Assembly: GCF_052118925.1 (NCBI RefSeq)
Contig: NZ_JBQKGG010000002.1
Span: 1-64,000 of the forward strand
DNA from: Lientehia sp934351765
GTDB taxonomy: Bacteria > Bacillota > Clostridia > Lachnospirales > Lachnospiraceae
Length of the DNA: 64,000 bases
Direction: 5' to 3'
The translations under genes and the position numbers were made by a program. Position 1 is the stretch's first letter. The number at the start of each line of letters is the position of its first letter. Below, piece by piece: positions 41,241 through 50,388 of this stretch. A model generated the notes under the pieces. It was given only the letters and a program-made list of their open reading frames with translations. It had not been told where the DNA came from and did not search any database.

Positions 41241-42236
41241 TTACTGAGCCTGTGCCTGAACTGCAGTGATCGCAACAACACCAACGATATCGGAAGCGCT
41301 GCAGCCTCTGGACAGATCGTTTACAGGAGCTGCAATGCCCTGGGTCATAGGACCGTAAGCTTCTGCCTTTGCAAGTCTCTGAACCAGCTTGTAGCCAATG
41401 TTTCCTGCATCAAGGTCAGGGAAGATCAGAACGTTTGCCTGTCCGGCAACATCACTTCCGGGAGCCTTGGAAGCACCTACGCTGGGAACGATGGCTGCAT
41501 CAAGCTGCATCTCGCCGTCCAGCTTTAATTCCGGATAGTTTTCCTTTGCGATTCTGGTCGCTTCTACAACCTTATCGACATCTGCATGCTTTGCACTGCC
41601 CTTTGTGGAATGGGAAAGCATTGCAACCTTGGGCTCTTTTCCTACCAACAGCTTAAAGGACTCTGCGGAGGAGCCTGCGATAGCAGCCAGCTCATCCGGT
41701 GTCGGGTTCTGGTTCAGGCCACAGTCGGAGAATACAAAGGTTCCTTCTTCACCGAACTCACAGTCCGGAACTACCATTAAGAAGAATGCGGAAACCAGCT
41801 TGGTTCCGGGCTTTGTCTTCACGATCTGAAGGCAGGGACGAAGCGTATTTGCGGTGGAGTGGCATGCACCGGATACAAGACCGTCTGCATGTCCTGCCTT
41901 GATCATCAGGCAGCCGTAATAGCAGTAATCGTTGAAGATGGTCTCTTTTGCCTTTTCGGGAGTCATTCCCTTATTTTTACGAAGCTCTACGAACAGATCA
42001 ATGTACTCCTGAGTCTTCTCATAGGTATGAGGATCAATGATCGTTGCCTTGGAGATATCCAGACCCTTGCTGTTCTCGGCAACCTCTTCGGGGGTACCGA
42101 TGATGATCAGGTTTGCGAAATCCTCTTCCAGGATCTGAGCTGCTGCCTCGTAGGTTCTTCTGTCCATGGACTCAGGCAGGATAATGGTCTTCTTGTCCTG
42201 CTTGGCCTTTGCTTTAATGGTGTCAATGAATGCCAT
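41241..42236 (-). CDS. pta: Phosphate acetyltransferase
   Basis: A 331-residue enzyme of normal clostridial length: DKKTIILPESMDRRTYEAA at the start, AGHADGLVSGACHSTANTLR, and the C-terminal KAPGSDVAGQANVLIFPDLD and GPMTQGIAAPVNDLSRGCS. It converts acetyl-CoA and phosphate to acetyl phosphate, the step that leads from the acetyl-CoA pathway to acetate and ATP. It has its own promoter and terminator. The acetate kinase gene usually found directly behind pta is not in this gap. Confidence 0.96.
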   Translation of the reverse strand: MAFIDTIKAKAKQDKKTIILPESMDRRTYEAAAQILEEDFANLIIIGTPEEVAENSKGLDISKATIIDPHTYEKTQEYIDLFVELRKNKGMTPEKAKETIFNDYCYYGCLMIKAGHADGLVSGACHSTANTLRPCLQIVKTKPGTKLVSAFFLMVVPDCEFGEEGTFVFSDCGLNQNPTPDELAAIAGSSAESFKLLVGKEPKVAMLSHSTKGSAKHADVDKVVEATRIAKENYPELKLDGEMQLDAAIVPSVGASKAPGSDVAGQANVLIFPDLDAGNIGYKLVQRLAKAEAYGPMTQGIAAPVNDLSRGCSASDIVGVVAITAVQAQAQ

Positions 42237-42282
42237 GATGTTTGGCTCCTTTCGTAAAAAATCAAAATTTATCTAATATCAT

Positions 42283-42311
42283 ATTATACCGTATCCTCTT
42301 CGTATTAACAA
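42283..42311 (-). promoter_or_regulatory. Promoter of pta
   Basis: On the minus strand TTGTTA (42306-42311) and TATAAT (42283-42288) with a 17-base spacer, about 45 bases before the pta start. Confidence 0.75.
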
Positions 42312-42465
42312 GAGATATTCCCAATTTTCTTTTTGTTCTTTTCTGAATTGGCGCTTGTTATTTTCCGGTCTCCGTCTTAAAATAAAGATAATTTCAGATG
42401 CTGTTTTTGCCTGTCCTGCCGCAGAGCTGAAACTGATCGTTACCCCGTGGAAAGGAGCTGATTCC

Positions 42466-43746
42466 ATGAAAACAGTCGGACTTATCACTGAATATAATCC
42501 GCTTCACAATGGCCATGTCCGTCATATCCGTATGGCAAAGGAGCGCTCCGGCGCTGATTATGTCATTACCGTCATGAGCGGCCACTATGTCCAGCGGGGG
42601 GAACCTGCCTGCATGGACAAGTATCTCCGGACCGAAGCCGCCCTGAAAGCCGGTGTGGATCTCGTTCTGGAGCTTCCTGTTCTCTATGCCGCAGGAAGCG
42701 CCGAATATTTTGCTGCCGGAGCCGTCACTCTTTTAGACCGGCTGGGTATTGTGGATACCTTATGCTTCGGAAGTGAAAGCAATGACCTGGAAGCCATGAG
42801 CACTCTGGCCCATGTGCTGGCCTCCGAACCGGAGCCCTTTTCCCGGAAGCTCCGGGAGCTGCTTTCCGGCGGCATGAGCTTTCCGGCCGCCAGGAGCGTT
42901 GCCCTGCATGCGTATCTGGACATGATCCATACTCCGATTCCGAAGGAAGCCTTAAACAGCCTTCTTTCCACTCCAAACAACATTCTCGGGATCGAATACC
43001 TCAAGGTTCTGTTCCGCCGTCATTCTGCGATCCGTCCGGATACGATCCGCCGCACCGGAGATTACCGCTCAGAGGTTCTCACTCCGCCCTACTGCTCGGC
43101 CTCTGCCCTCCGCCGGATCCTGGAAACAGAGCACTCACGCTGCGCCCCTGTGTCCGCCCAGACCTTTAAGGTCTTACGTTCCTGCGTTCCGAGGGATTCC
43201 TATATGCTCCTGGCAGAAGCCTTTCAGACCAGGCTTCCCGTGGTTCTCGATGACTTTTCTTCGTTTCTGCTCTATAAGCTTCTGGCAGTACGAAACGGCT
43301 CCATGACTGAATATCTGGATCTCTCACCGGAGCTGGAAACCAGGATCCGTGCATCCCTTACGGGCATGACCTCCTTCTCCGGCCTTATTGATGCGGTAAA
43401 ATGCCGCCAGTATACCAGAACCAGGATCAGCCGGGCGCTTCTCCATCTTCTTCTGGAAATCCGTGTTTCCGATCTGGAGCGTTACCGGGAAGCCGATTAT
43501 ATTCCCTATGCCCGTGTTCTCGGATTCCGAAAAAGTGCCGAACCGCTTCTTCGCCAGATCAAGTCGCATGCTTCGATTCCGCTGCTCACCAAGCTGGCAA
43601 ACGCCGAAAAGCAGCTTTCTCCTGCAGGGCAGTTCATGCTGGACCAGGAGATCTTTGCTTCCGATCTTTATCAGGCCGCCGTCCAGCTAAAATTTGGAAC
43701 ACCCATGCGCAATGAGTACACCCAGGGACTTGTGATCCTAAAATAA
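42466..43746 (+). CDS. tmcAL: tRNA(Met) cytidine acetate ligase TmcAL
   Basis: A 426-residue nucleotidyltransferase-like protein (YlbM family). Start at 42466, with AAAGGAG nine bases before it. The HxGH site is GLITEYNPLHNGHVRHI at the N-terminus; VMSGHYVQRGEPACMDKYLR and LSTPNNILGIEYLKVLFRR follow. TmcAL uses ATP and free acetate to acetylate the wobble cytidine of elongator tRNA-Met. It is transcribed divergently from pta. Confidence 0.93.
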   Translation: MKTVGLITEYNPLHNGHVRHIRMAKERSGADYVITVMSGHYVQRGEPACMDKYLRTEAALKAGVDLVLELPVLYAAGSAEYFAAGAVTLLDRLGIVDTLCFGSESNDLEAMSTLAHVLASEPEPFSRKLRELLSGGMSFPAARSVALHAYLDMIHTPIPKEALNSLLSTPNNILGIEYLKVLFRRHSAIRPDTIRRTGDYRSEVLTPPYCSASALRRILETEHSRCAPVSAQTFKVLRSCVPRDSYMLLAEAFQTRLPVVLDDFSSFLLYKLLAVRNGSMTEYLDLSPELETRIRASLTGMTSFSGLIDAVKCRQYTRTRISRALLHLLLEIRVSDLERYREADYIPYARVLGFRKSAEPLLRQIKSHASIPLLTKLANAEKQLSPAGQFMLDQEIFASDLYQAAVQLKFGTPMRNEYTQGLVILK

Positions 43747-43770
43747 GGACAGGCGTTAATTCGCCTGTCC
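43747..43770. terminator. Convergent terminator between tmcAL and the AraC-type gene
   Basis: GGACAGGCG and CGCCTGTCC with a six-base loop. It lies directly behind tmcAL and overlaps the last codons of the AraC gene on the other strand. A/T tracts stand on both sides. Confidence 0.75.
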
Positions 43771-44679
43771 TATTTCATCTGATTTTCGAAACATCATCGG
43801 AATCTCTGCCTCTGCATGTGTCGGTGAAAAGTCTCTGGTATAATTTTTGCGATACTCAGTCGGTGAAATCCCCACATTCTTTTTAAAGAGAGAGCTGAAA
43901 TACAACGGATTATCATAGCCGATCTGCTTTGCCACCTCTGCGACCGCATACTTGGTATTGGTCAGCAGATAACGGGCAATCTCTAACCGCTTCTTGATCA
44001 GATAGTCAATGGGAGACATTCCCATATCCTTCTTAAACTGGTGGCTGATATAGGACTTGCTGATAAAGGATGCTTCTGACAGCGTATCCAGATTGATTGC
44101 CTGATGATAGTTTTTATCAATATAATCCTTTATAATATGACTGTAGCTTTTTGCCTCCGCTTTATCCTTTTCCATCAGAATATTTAACTGATAGATCCGA
44201 AGGATCTGGGTTGCGATCACATTTCCCAGTGCTGACACGACCGGCATATAAACGGTTTCCGGCCGGGAGGTTTCCCGGATCAGCTCCTGAAAATAAAACT
44301 CCAGCTGATTCTTATACGGTCCCGCGGAAAACACCGGATATTCCTCCGGCATCAACGTATTATAAGCAAACGGCGGATAACAGAAATCGATCATTCCGAT
44401 AAAATAAAACTCAAAATTCTCTTCATTGCAGTTCCCGGACGAATTTGATATGTAAGGATTAAATAAAGCAATATCTCCCGCCTCCATCCGATACTCTTTT
44501 CCGTCAATCGTAACGCTGCCCCTTCCGTCGACACAGAAAAGGACCTCCGCACACTCATGAAAATGAGACGGACATTTCCAGTTTTTTTCTCTGCGAAGAT
44601 GTCCGGTATAGGTTACCGTCGGTCCGATGCTGCAGGACGAATTCTCCGTACCTTCAAAAATATTTTTTTCAAATGCCAT
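43756..44679 (-). CDS. AraC family transcriptional regulator
   Basis: A 307-residue regulator. The N-terminal half is a cupin sensor domain (HFHECAEVLFCVDGRGSVTI and GDIALFNPYISNS). The C-terminal 100 residues carry two HTH motifs: LDTLSEASFISKSYISHQFK and VAEVAKQIGYDNPLYFSSLF, with NVGISPTEYRKNY at the end. Such proteins usually sense sugars or other small ligands. No catabolic operon is adjacent, so the target is unknown. Confidence 0.9.
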   Translation of the reverse strand: MAFEKNIFEGTENSSCSIGPTVTYTGHLRREKNWKCPSHFHECAEVLFCVDGRGSVTIDGKEYRMEAGDIALFNPYISNSSGNCNEENFEFYFIGMIDFCYPPFAYNTLMPEEYPVFSAGPYKNQLEFYFQELIRETSRPETVYMPVVSALGNVIATQILRIYQLNILMEKDKAEAKSYSHIIKDYIDKNYHQAINLDTLSEASFISKSYISHQFKKDMGMSPIDYLIKKRLEIARYLLTNTKYAVAEVAKQIGYDNPLYFSSLFKKNVGISPTEYRKNYTRDFSPTHAEAEIPMMFRKSDEIGQAN

Positions 44680-44834
44680 GCTCTATCCCCATCCCTTTCA
44701 TTTTTCACCCTGTTTCATCCACTAATCATATCACTCTTTTTCTTTTTTGTCAATTTTTGCTAAAATAGTTCTTGTTACAGCCTTATCTTTCGACGCTTTT
44801 TTCATTTCATAAAAAACTCTTTCCTGTAAAACAA

Positions 44835-44890
44835 AAGGCGGACATATACCCAAGCCCTGTTTTTCACAGAGCTGGGAATATGCCCGCCTT
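44835..44890 (-). terminator. Terminator of the liv operon
   Basis: On the minus strand a long stem, AAGGCGGGCATAT...ATATGTCCGCCTT, ends in TTTTG. It lies about 50 bases behind the ATC-hydrolase-family gene. Confidence 0.8.
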
Positions 44891-44941
44891 CGTGGGTAGT
44901 ATAACCTGTTTCTATTCGGTTTTAGCTTCTTTTAATCCGTC

Positions 44942-45445
44942 TTATTTTTTTCTTGTGAAGCAAAGATCACAGCAGTCATCACCCTCTGCAATCTTCTTGC
45001 TCAGAGAGAACTCACAGTTCATATCTCTTGCAAACTGTCTGTCACCCTCCATTGCGATATCGCAGAACAGTGCACAGTCCTCATCAGAGAATCCGAGCTC
45101 TCTCCATGCGGTAAGCAGAGGACAGTAATGCATTTCTACATGAACCTTATCCTCGCTGATCTCAACAACCTTGTTCTCGAAGGAAACAGGTTCTGCAACA
45201 AACAGATCGCCAAATTCCTTCATGCTCATGGGATCCTTCATATGATCCTTGAAGTTTGCGTTCGACTGGAAGCATCCGCAGCGGTTGATTGCCGCACGGC
45301 CAACCTTTTCCATATCTCCGCCTGCTTTTCTTACTTCATCTAAAAGCAGTGCCATCCAGATCGCACGATGACCGATGCAGTAACGCTTTGCTTCGATCAG
45401 AGGATCTCCTGTATGAATCGGTTTGTTTTCATTGTACTTTGCCAT
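44942..45445 (-). CDS. L-2-amino-thiazoline-4-carboxylic acid hydrolase family protein
   Basis: A 167-residue protein resembling the ATC hydrolase family (PF14196): YCIGHRAIWMALLLDEVRKA at the N-terminus, INRCGCFQSNANFKDHM, EMHYCPLLTAWRELGFSDED, and a Cys-rich end EGDDCCDLCFTRKK. The founding enzyme opens the thiazoline ring on the way to L-cysteine, but most family members are uncharacterised. It follows livF by 30 bases and stands before the operon terminator, so it is probably co-expressed with the transporter. Activity on the transported substrate is inference. Confidence 0.75.
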   Translation of the reverse strand: MAKYNENKPIHTGDPLIEAKRYCIGHRAIWMALLLDEVRKAGGDMEKVGRAAINRCGCFQSNANFKDHMKDPMSMKEFGDLFVAEPVSFENKVVEISEDKVHVEMHYCPLLTAWRELGFSDEDCALFCDIAMEGDRQFARDMNCEFSLSKKIAEGDDCCDLCFTRKK

Positions 45446-45475
45446 AATTGTAATCTCCTTTTCTATTTTTGCTAT

Positions 45476-46186
45476 TTATTTATTGCCGAGGTATGCTTTC
45501 CGCACCTCGTCATTATGCTGCATCTCCTTGGCGTCTCCATGGAACTTCACATTTCCGACTTCCAGAACGTAACAGCGGTCTGCAATCCGCAGTGCCATGT
45601 TTGCATTCTGTTCAACCAGAAGAATCGTAGTTCCCTGCTTATGGATGGTTTTGATCAGATTAAAGATCTCCAGCACCAGATTGGGCGCCAGACCCATGGA
45701 CGGTTCGTCCAGCATCAGAAGCTTCGGCTTGTTCATCAGCGCACGGCCAATAGCCAGCATCTGCTGCTCTCCTCCGGAAAGAGTTCCCGCCTGCTGCTTC
45801 TTTCTCTCCTGCAGTCTGGGAAACAGATCATATACATAATCAAAGGAATCTGAAATTTCCTTCTTATCCTTCCGGCAATATGCACCAAGTCTTAAATTCT
45901 GCTCCACGGAAAGCTCCGGGAACACTTCTCTGCCCTCCGGGCTTAAGGTAACACCCTGCTTTACGATCTGGGGCGGTGACATTTTGGTCAGATCATGACC
46001 GTTGAACTCAATCCTGCTTCCGGCTGCGGCCTTTAACACTCCTGCAATCGTCAGAAGCGTGGTGGATTTTCCGGCGCCGTTGCTTCCGATCAATGTAACC
46101 AGCTCACCGTCTTCAACCTGGAAGTTTATCCCCTTCAAAGCGTGGATGTTTCCGTAATATGTATTCATTGAATCAATCGTCAGCAT
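45476..46186 (-). CDS. livF: Branched-chain amino acid-type ABC transporter ATPase LivF
   Basis: A 236-residue ATPase. Walker A LIGSNGAGKSTTLLTIAG, signature LSGGEQQMLAIGRALMN, Walker B LLMLDEPSMGLAPNLV, all typical of LivF. ATG at 46186 (MLTIDSMNTYYGNIHALKGI) is preferred, since AAAGAG stands eight bases before it; a GTG three codons earlier is possible. The start lies inside the end of livG (overlap). Confidence 0.94.
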   Translation of the reverse strand: MLTIDSMNTYYGNIHALKGINFQVEDGELVTLIGSNGAGKSTTLLTIAGVLKAAAGSRIEFNGHDLTKMSPPQIVKQGVTLSPEGREVFPELSVEQNLRLGAYCRKDKKEISDSFDYVYDLFPRLQERKKQQAGTLSGGEQQMLAIGRALMNKPKLLMLDEPSMGLAPNLVLEIFNLIKTIHKQGTTILLVEQNANMALRIADRCYVLEVGNVKFHGDAKEMQHNDEVRKAYLGNK

Positions 46187-46949
46187 CGTCTTCACTCTTT
46201 CCTAAATAAGCTTCCACTACCGTCTGATTATTTGCAATTTCTTCCGGCAGTCCGTCTGCAATCATTTTTCCATGGTCAAGAACGTAGATCCGATCCGAAA
46301 TGTTCATTACCACGCTCATATCATGCTCGATCAGTATGATCGTAAAGCCCTGCGCCTGCAGACCCTTGATAAAGTTCAGAAGTTCTTCGGATTCCTGAGG
46401 ATTCATACCTGCCGCAGGCTCATCCAGAAGAAGGAGCTTTGCACCGGTCGCAATCGCACGGGCGATCTCCAGCTTTCTCTGTTCGCCATAAGGGAGGTTT
46501 CCGGCATACGTATGAATATATTTTCCAAAGCCCAATGATTCAAGTACTTCCAGCGCTTTTAAATATGCTTCCTTTTCATATTTCCGGAATCTGGGCGTCC
46601 GGAAAATCAGATCAAATGTATTGTATTTCGTATTCTGATGGTAGCCGATCATTACGTTTTCAATGGTCCGCATATTCTTAAACAGCCGGATATTCTGAAA
46701 GGTTCTTGCGATTCCCGCGTTCACGATACGCTGTACCTTCTGGTTCTGGATCTCTTCTCCATCGAATACGATAGTTCCTTCTGTTACATCATAAACACCG
46801 GTCAGAAGATTAAAGATTGTTGTTTTTCCGGCTCCGTTGGGACCGATAATGCTGACAATCTCGCCCTTCTCCACATGAAAGTTTACATTGCTTACAGCCG
46901 ACAGGCCGCCGAATTGCTTAGACACATTATTTACTTCCAGAAACGCCAT
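46173..46949 (-). CDS. livG: Branched-chain amino acid-type ABC transporter ATPase LivG
   Basis: A 258-residue ATPase. Walker A SIIGPNGAGKTTIFNLLTGV, signature LPYGEQRKLEIARAIAT, Walker B LLLLDEPAAGMNPQES. The start at 46949 (MAFLEVNNVSKQFGGLSAV) is chosen because GGAGGTG precedes it by six bases. It overlaps the livM end. Confidence 0.94.
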   Translation of the reverse strand: MAFLEVNNVSKQFGGLSAVSNVNFHVEKGEIVSIIGPNGAGKTTIFNLLTGVYDVTEGTIVFDGEEIQNQKVQRIVNAGIARTFQNIRLFKNMRTIENVMIGYHQNTKYNTFDLIFRTPRFRKYEKEAYLKALEVLESLGFGKYIHTYAGNLPYGEQRKLEIARAIATGAKLLLLDEPAAGMNPQESEELLNFIKGLQAQGFTIILIEHDMSVVMNISDRIYVLDHGKMIADGLPEEIANNQTVVEAYLGKSEDDADD

Positions 46950-47922
46950 TCGGCTCACCTCCCTGTTCTTTTACTTTCACAAATCTCGGGAATACATAAG
47001 GACGCTTGCTGGGTCCGCCTAAAAGTCCGTCGGTACGGAATACCATCATCACGATCAGGATCAGACCGTACACGATAAAACGGTACTCTGCCAGGAAACG
47101 AAGCACCTCGGGGAAAGATACCAGAACCACTGCACCGAGAAGCATGCCCTTAATGGAGCCCATACCACCGAAGATAACGATACTGAGAATCATCATGGAC
47201 ACATCCGAATTAAAGGAGTTTGCATCCACATAACCGGACAGATGTGCATATAATGCACCACAGCAGCCGGCCATGGCGGTAGAGATTGTAAACGCCAGTC
47301 TCTTGTAATGGCCCAGCTCGATTCCCATTAAGGAGGAAGCCAGCGGATCATCCTTGATCGCACGAAGCGTTCTTCCAAGCTTGGAACGTTCAATGGCGAT
47401 GCACAGCAGCACCATCAGTACCAGGAAAACCAGGCACAGATAATACATACCGTTGTTGGTTGTCTTTAAGGTTATCCCGAAAAGCTCAGGCTTTTTGATA
47501 TTCTGGAGACCGTAGGTCCCGTGTGTTAAGGACTCCCAGTTCACGATCAGAACCTTTACGATCTCACCAAAGCCCATGGTAATGATCGCCAGATAGGTTC
47601 CAGACAGCTTCATGGTCGGAAGGCTGAACAGCCAGCCGATAAAGCCGGTCATGATGATGCCACAGACACAGGTAATCAGGAAGTTCCAGCCAAAATGTTC
47701 GGAAAGAAGTCCGGATGTATAAGCGCCAATGGCATAAAACGCTGCATGGCCCAGGGAAATCTGTCCCATGTAGCCGGTAATAATGTTCAGGCTTAACGCC
47801 AGCATTGAATAAATAAAGATCAGGCTGATCACACGCTGCATATATCTGCTGAGCCCAACCGCAGGAAGAGCGATCAGGGCAACAAGGAGAACAAGCCAGA
47901 TGATTTTATCTCTCTTATCCAT
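46927..47922 (-). CDS. livM: Branched-chain amino acid-type ABC transporter permease LivM
   Basis: A 331-residue membrane protein with about eight hydrophobic spans. Family segments are SLNIITGYMGQISLGHAAFY, ALSLNI and RALKAIKDDPLASS-like RAIKDDPLASSLMGIELGHY. It ends with a short polar tail overlapping livG. It forms the channel together with LivH. Confidence 0.92.
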   Translation of the reverse strand: MDKRDKIIWLVLLVALIALPAVGLSRYMQRVISLIFIYSMLALSLNIITGYMGQISLGHAAFYAIGAYTSGLLSEHFGWNFLITCVCGIIMTGFIGWLFSLPTMKLSGTYLAIITMGFGEIVKVLIVNWESLTHGTYGLQNIKKPELFGITLKTTNNGMYYLCLVFLVLMVLLCIAIERSKLGRTLRAIKDDPLASSLMGIELGHYKRLAFTISTAMAGCCGALYAHLSGYVDANSFNSDVSMMILSIVIFGGMGSIKGMLLGAVVLVSFPEVLRFLAEYRFIVYGLILIVMMVFRTDGLLGGPSKRPYVFPRFVKVKEQGGEPNGVSGSK

Positions 47923-47937
47923 GTTTCACTCCTCCAA

Positions 47938-48813
47938 TTATACTTTAGAAATCTTCGCCTTGCCGAACAGTCCGTTGGGACGGATGATCAGAACAATGAA
48001 CAGAAGAACGAATGCAACCGCATCACGGTATGCACCGGATAAAAACTGTACCGTCAGGCTCTCTGCAATTCCCAGAATGATACCGCCGATAGCAGAACCG
48101 TATAATACGCCGATACCGCCGAGAACCGATGCGGAGAAGCCCTTCAGACCGATCATGGCACCCATGGTCGGGTAAACCGTCTGATAATAGCTTGCCAGCA
48201 GAAGCGCTGCGATTACCGCAGACATACCGCTCAGGAAGAAGGTCACGCTGATAACCGCTTTTGCATTAATTCCCATGAGATCCGCCGCTCTGGGATTCTG
48301 CTCAACCGCCTGCATGGCAAGACCGATCTTGCTTTTATGGATCAGAAGAGACAGACCTACCAGAAGGATAACGGAAACGATCAGAATATAAACCTGAGAC
48401 AGTGCAAACTTGATGTTTCCAATCTCAATCATCTTGGTTCCCAGCAGTGCCGGGAAGGACTTGATCTCTGTACCGAACAGGATCTGAAGCCCGTTTGTAA
48501 TAATGTAGGAAAAACCGATGGTGGTAACGAGGGCGGCAATCCCCGGCGCCTTCTTCTTTCGAAGAAGGGCCAGGATCGATCTGTCGTATATTACCAGCAG
48601 CCCGCCGGTAAAGATAATGCTCAGAATCACAGCCGGGATCGTCCCCAGGTTCCATGTCACAAACATCAGTATCATATGTGCGCCGAACGCATAGATTGCG
48701 CCATGCGCCATGTTGATCATTTTCAGTATGCCGAATACCAGGGAATAACCTACGGCAATCAGTGCATAAATCAGTCCCATGGTCAGGCCGTTGACTAAAT
48801 ATTGGACAGTCAT
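47938..48813 (-). CDS. livH: Branched-chain amino acid-type ABC transporter permease LivH
   Basis: A 291-residue membrane protein beginning YLVNGLTMGLIYALIAVGYS, followed by KMINMAHGAIYAFGAHMIL, AVEQNPRAADLMGINAKAVI and GLKGFSASVLGGIGVLYGSA, all LivH hallmarks. It lies 15 bases before livM. Confidence 0.92.
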   Translation of the reverse strand: MTVQYLVNGLTMGLIYALIAVGYSLVFGILKMINMAHGAIYAFGAHMILMFVTWNLGTIPAVILSIIFTGGLLVIYDRSILALLRKKKAPGIAALVTTIGFSYIITNGLQILFGTEIKSFPALLGTKMIEIGNIKFALSQVYILIVSVILLVGLSLLIHKSKIGLAMQAVEQNPRAADLMGINAKAVISVTFFLSGMSAVIAALLLASYYQTVYPTMGAMIGLKGFSASVLGGIGVLYGSAIGGIILGIAESLTVQFLSGAYRDAVAFVLLFIVLIIRPNGLFGKAKISKV

Positions 48814-48835
48814 TTTTTGCCTCCCGTCCTGTGTA

Positions 48836-50071
48836 TTATAAGGATTTTACGAATTCATCCCAAATCAGGAGCTTCTCATCGTTCTCAACAAACTTGCCGT
48901 CTTTTACAACGTACCAGGTCTGAGTCTTTACTGCATCGCCGGTCTCATCAAAGCTGATATTGCCGGTTACACCTTCAAAATCCATCTTGTAGAGCTGATC
49001 CTTGATGGCTTCTCTGTCTGCGCTGCCTGCGTCTTCGATTGCCTGGATTACCATCTGCACGTTCTCATAGGTCTGTGCGGACATATTCTCCGGAACCTTG
49101 CCGTTTGCATATTCCTTGTATGCGTCTACAAAAGCCTTTACCTTGGGCTCTGTGCTGTCTGCGTTCATACCGCCGGGGAATGCGATTCCTTCTGCATTCT
49201 CACCAGCCAGGTTGATCAGCTCGGTAGTATAGGAAGAACCTACGGAGATCATCATACCATCGGGGTTGATGGGACGGTACTGCTTTGCGAATGCACCAAG
49301 AGAACCGTACATACCAAGAACTACGATACAGTCACAGCCAGCTTCTTCAAACTTGGTAATATTGGAGCTGAAGTCTGTGGTTCCGTCTACGAACTCTTCT
49401 ATAGCAACCAGCTCTGCATCAGTCTTATCTTTGATCTCTTCCCAGCCAGCCAGGAAACTCTTCTCGGCACTCTCGCCCCAGTCTGTTTTCAGCTTCAATA
49501 CACCGATCTTCTTCGCACCGCTGCGGATTGCGATCTGAAGGCTGTTGGTAGCCTCGGTTTTCTGTGTTACATTGTTACGGAAAATATAATCACCGATGGA
49601 GGAATAATCCACATGAGATGCGGAAGCAGACATTAATACGATTCCATCCTCCTGATAAATCTGAGCTGCCGTCATGGCAACGCCGCTGGCAAAATGTCCG
49701 AATACTGCTACGATATCGTCGTCATCTACGATCTTCTCTGCGATGGATCCGGCCTCTTCACTGGAGTTCTTATCATCAAATTCTACAACCTCGATCTGAC
49801 GGCCGAGCACGCCGCCCTTTTCGTTCTGCTGCTTTACTGCAAGCTCTACCGCATTTTTGAATAACATACCATACTCTGCATTGTCGCCGGTAAGAGGACC
49901 GGAATACGCAAATTTGATGGGCTTGTCACTTCCCCCATCCTTGCTGTCACTCTTGCTCTCGCCTGCCACCTTTGTTTCTGCCTTTGTGCCGTCAGCCTTC
50001 TTGTCACCGCAGCCTGCCAGTGCAGAGCAGGTGAGCACTGCTGCCATCATTACTGCAATCCATTTCTTCAT
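48836..50071 (-). CDS. livK: Branched-chain amino acid-type substrate-binding lipoprotein LivK
   Basis: A 411-residue lipoprotein. Start at 50071 (MKKWIAVMMAAVLTCSALAG), with AAAGGAG before it; lipobox CSALAGCG. A Lys/Asp/Ser-rich linker is followed by a type I periplasmic binding fold: KFAYSGPLTGDNAEYGMLFK, NAVELAVKQQNEKGGVLGR, VVEFDDKNSSEEAGSIAEKI. First gene of livKHMGF. Substrates in this family range from Leu/Ile/Val to other amino acids and amides; the ATC-hydrolase gene at the end of the operon hints at a sulfur- or thiazoline-type compound. Confidence 0.92.
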   Translation of the reverse strand: MKKWIAVMMAAVLTCSALAGCGDKKADGTKAETKVAGESKSDSKDGGSDKPIKFAYSGPLTGDNAEYGMLFKNAVELAVKQQNEKGGVLGRQIEVVEFDDKNSSEEAGSIAEKIVDDDDIVAVFGHFASGVAMTAAQIYQEDGIVLMSASASHVDYSSIGDYIFRNNVTQKTEATNSLQIAIRSGAKKIGVLKLKTDWGESAEKSFLAGWEEIKDKTDAELVAIEEFVDGTTDFSSNITKFEEAGCDCIVVLGMYGSLGAFAKQYRPINPDGMMISVGSSYTTELINLAGENAEGIAFPGGMNADSTEPKVKAFVDAYKEYANGKVPENMSAQTYENVQMVIQAIEDAGSADREAIKDQLYKMDFEGVTGNISFDETGDAVKTQTWYVVKDGKFVENDEKLLIWDEFVKSL

Positions 50072-50230
50072 ACCTTTTTCTCCTTTCCCGTTACACCTTT
50101 TTGGTTCTATTTCTCTTAAGTCTGCATATTGCACAAACTCAATTGAAATCATAACATAATTCTATACTATTTAACCATATAAATCCATGTTCTTTTTTGC
50201 ATTTTATATATATTATCTTCTGTTTTGTAA

Positions 50231-50278
50231 TAAAAAACGAGGATGTTTCCGGCATTTTGCCATCAATAACATCCTCGT
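50231..50278 (-). terminator. Terminator of the SDR gene
   Basis: On the minus strand ACGAGGATGTT pairs with AACATCCTCGT around a nested GGCAAAATGCC hairpin, followed by six T. It lies about 110 bases behind the SDR stop. Confidence 0.85.
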
Positions 50279-50388
50279 TTCATTTTCTGATCATTGTATT
50301 AATTTCTTACCAATTATGCAATATCATGTTCCGGCTTTGAATTCCATACAAAATCCTGCACTCTGCCTTATGGATTCTGCTCCGTTTT

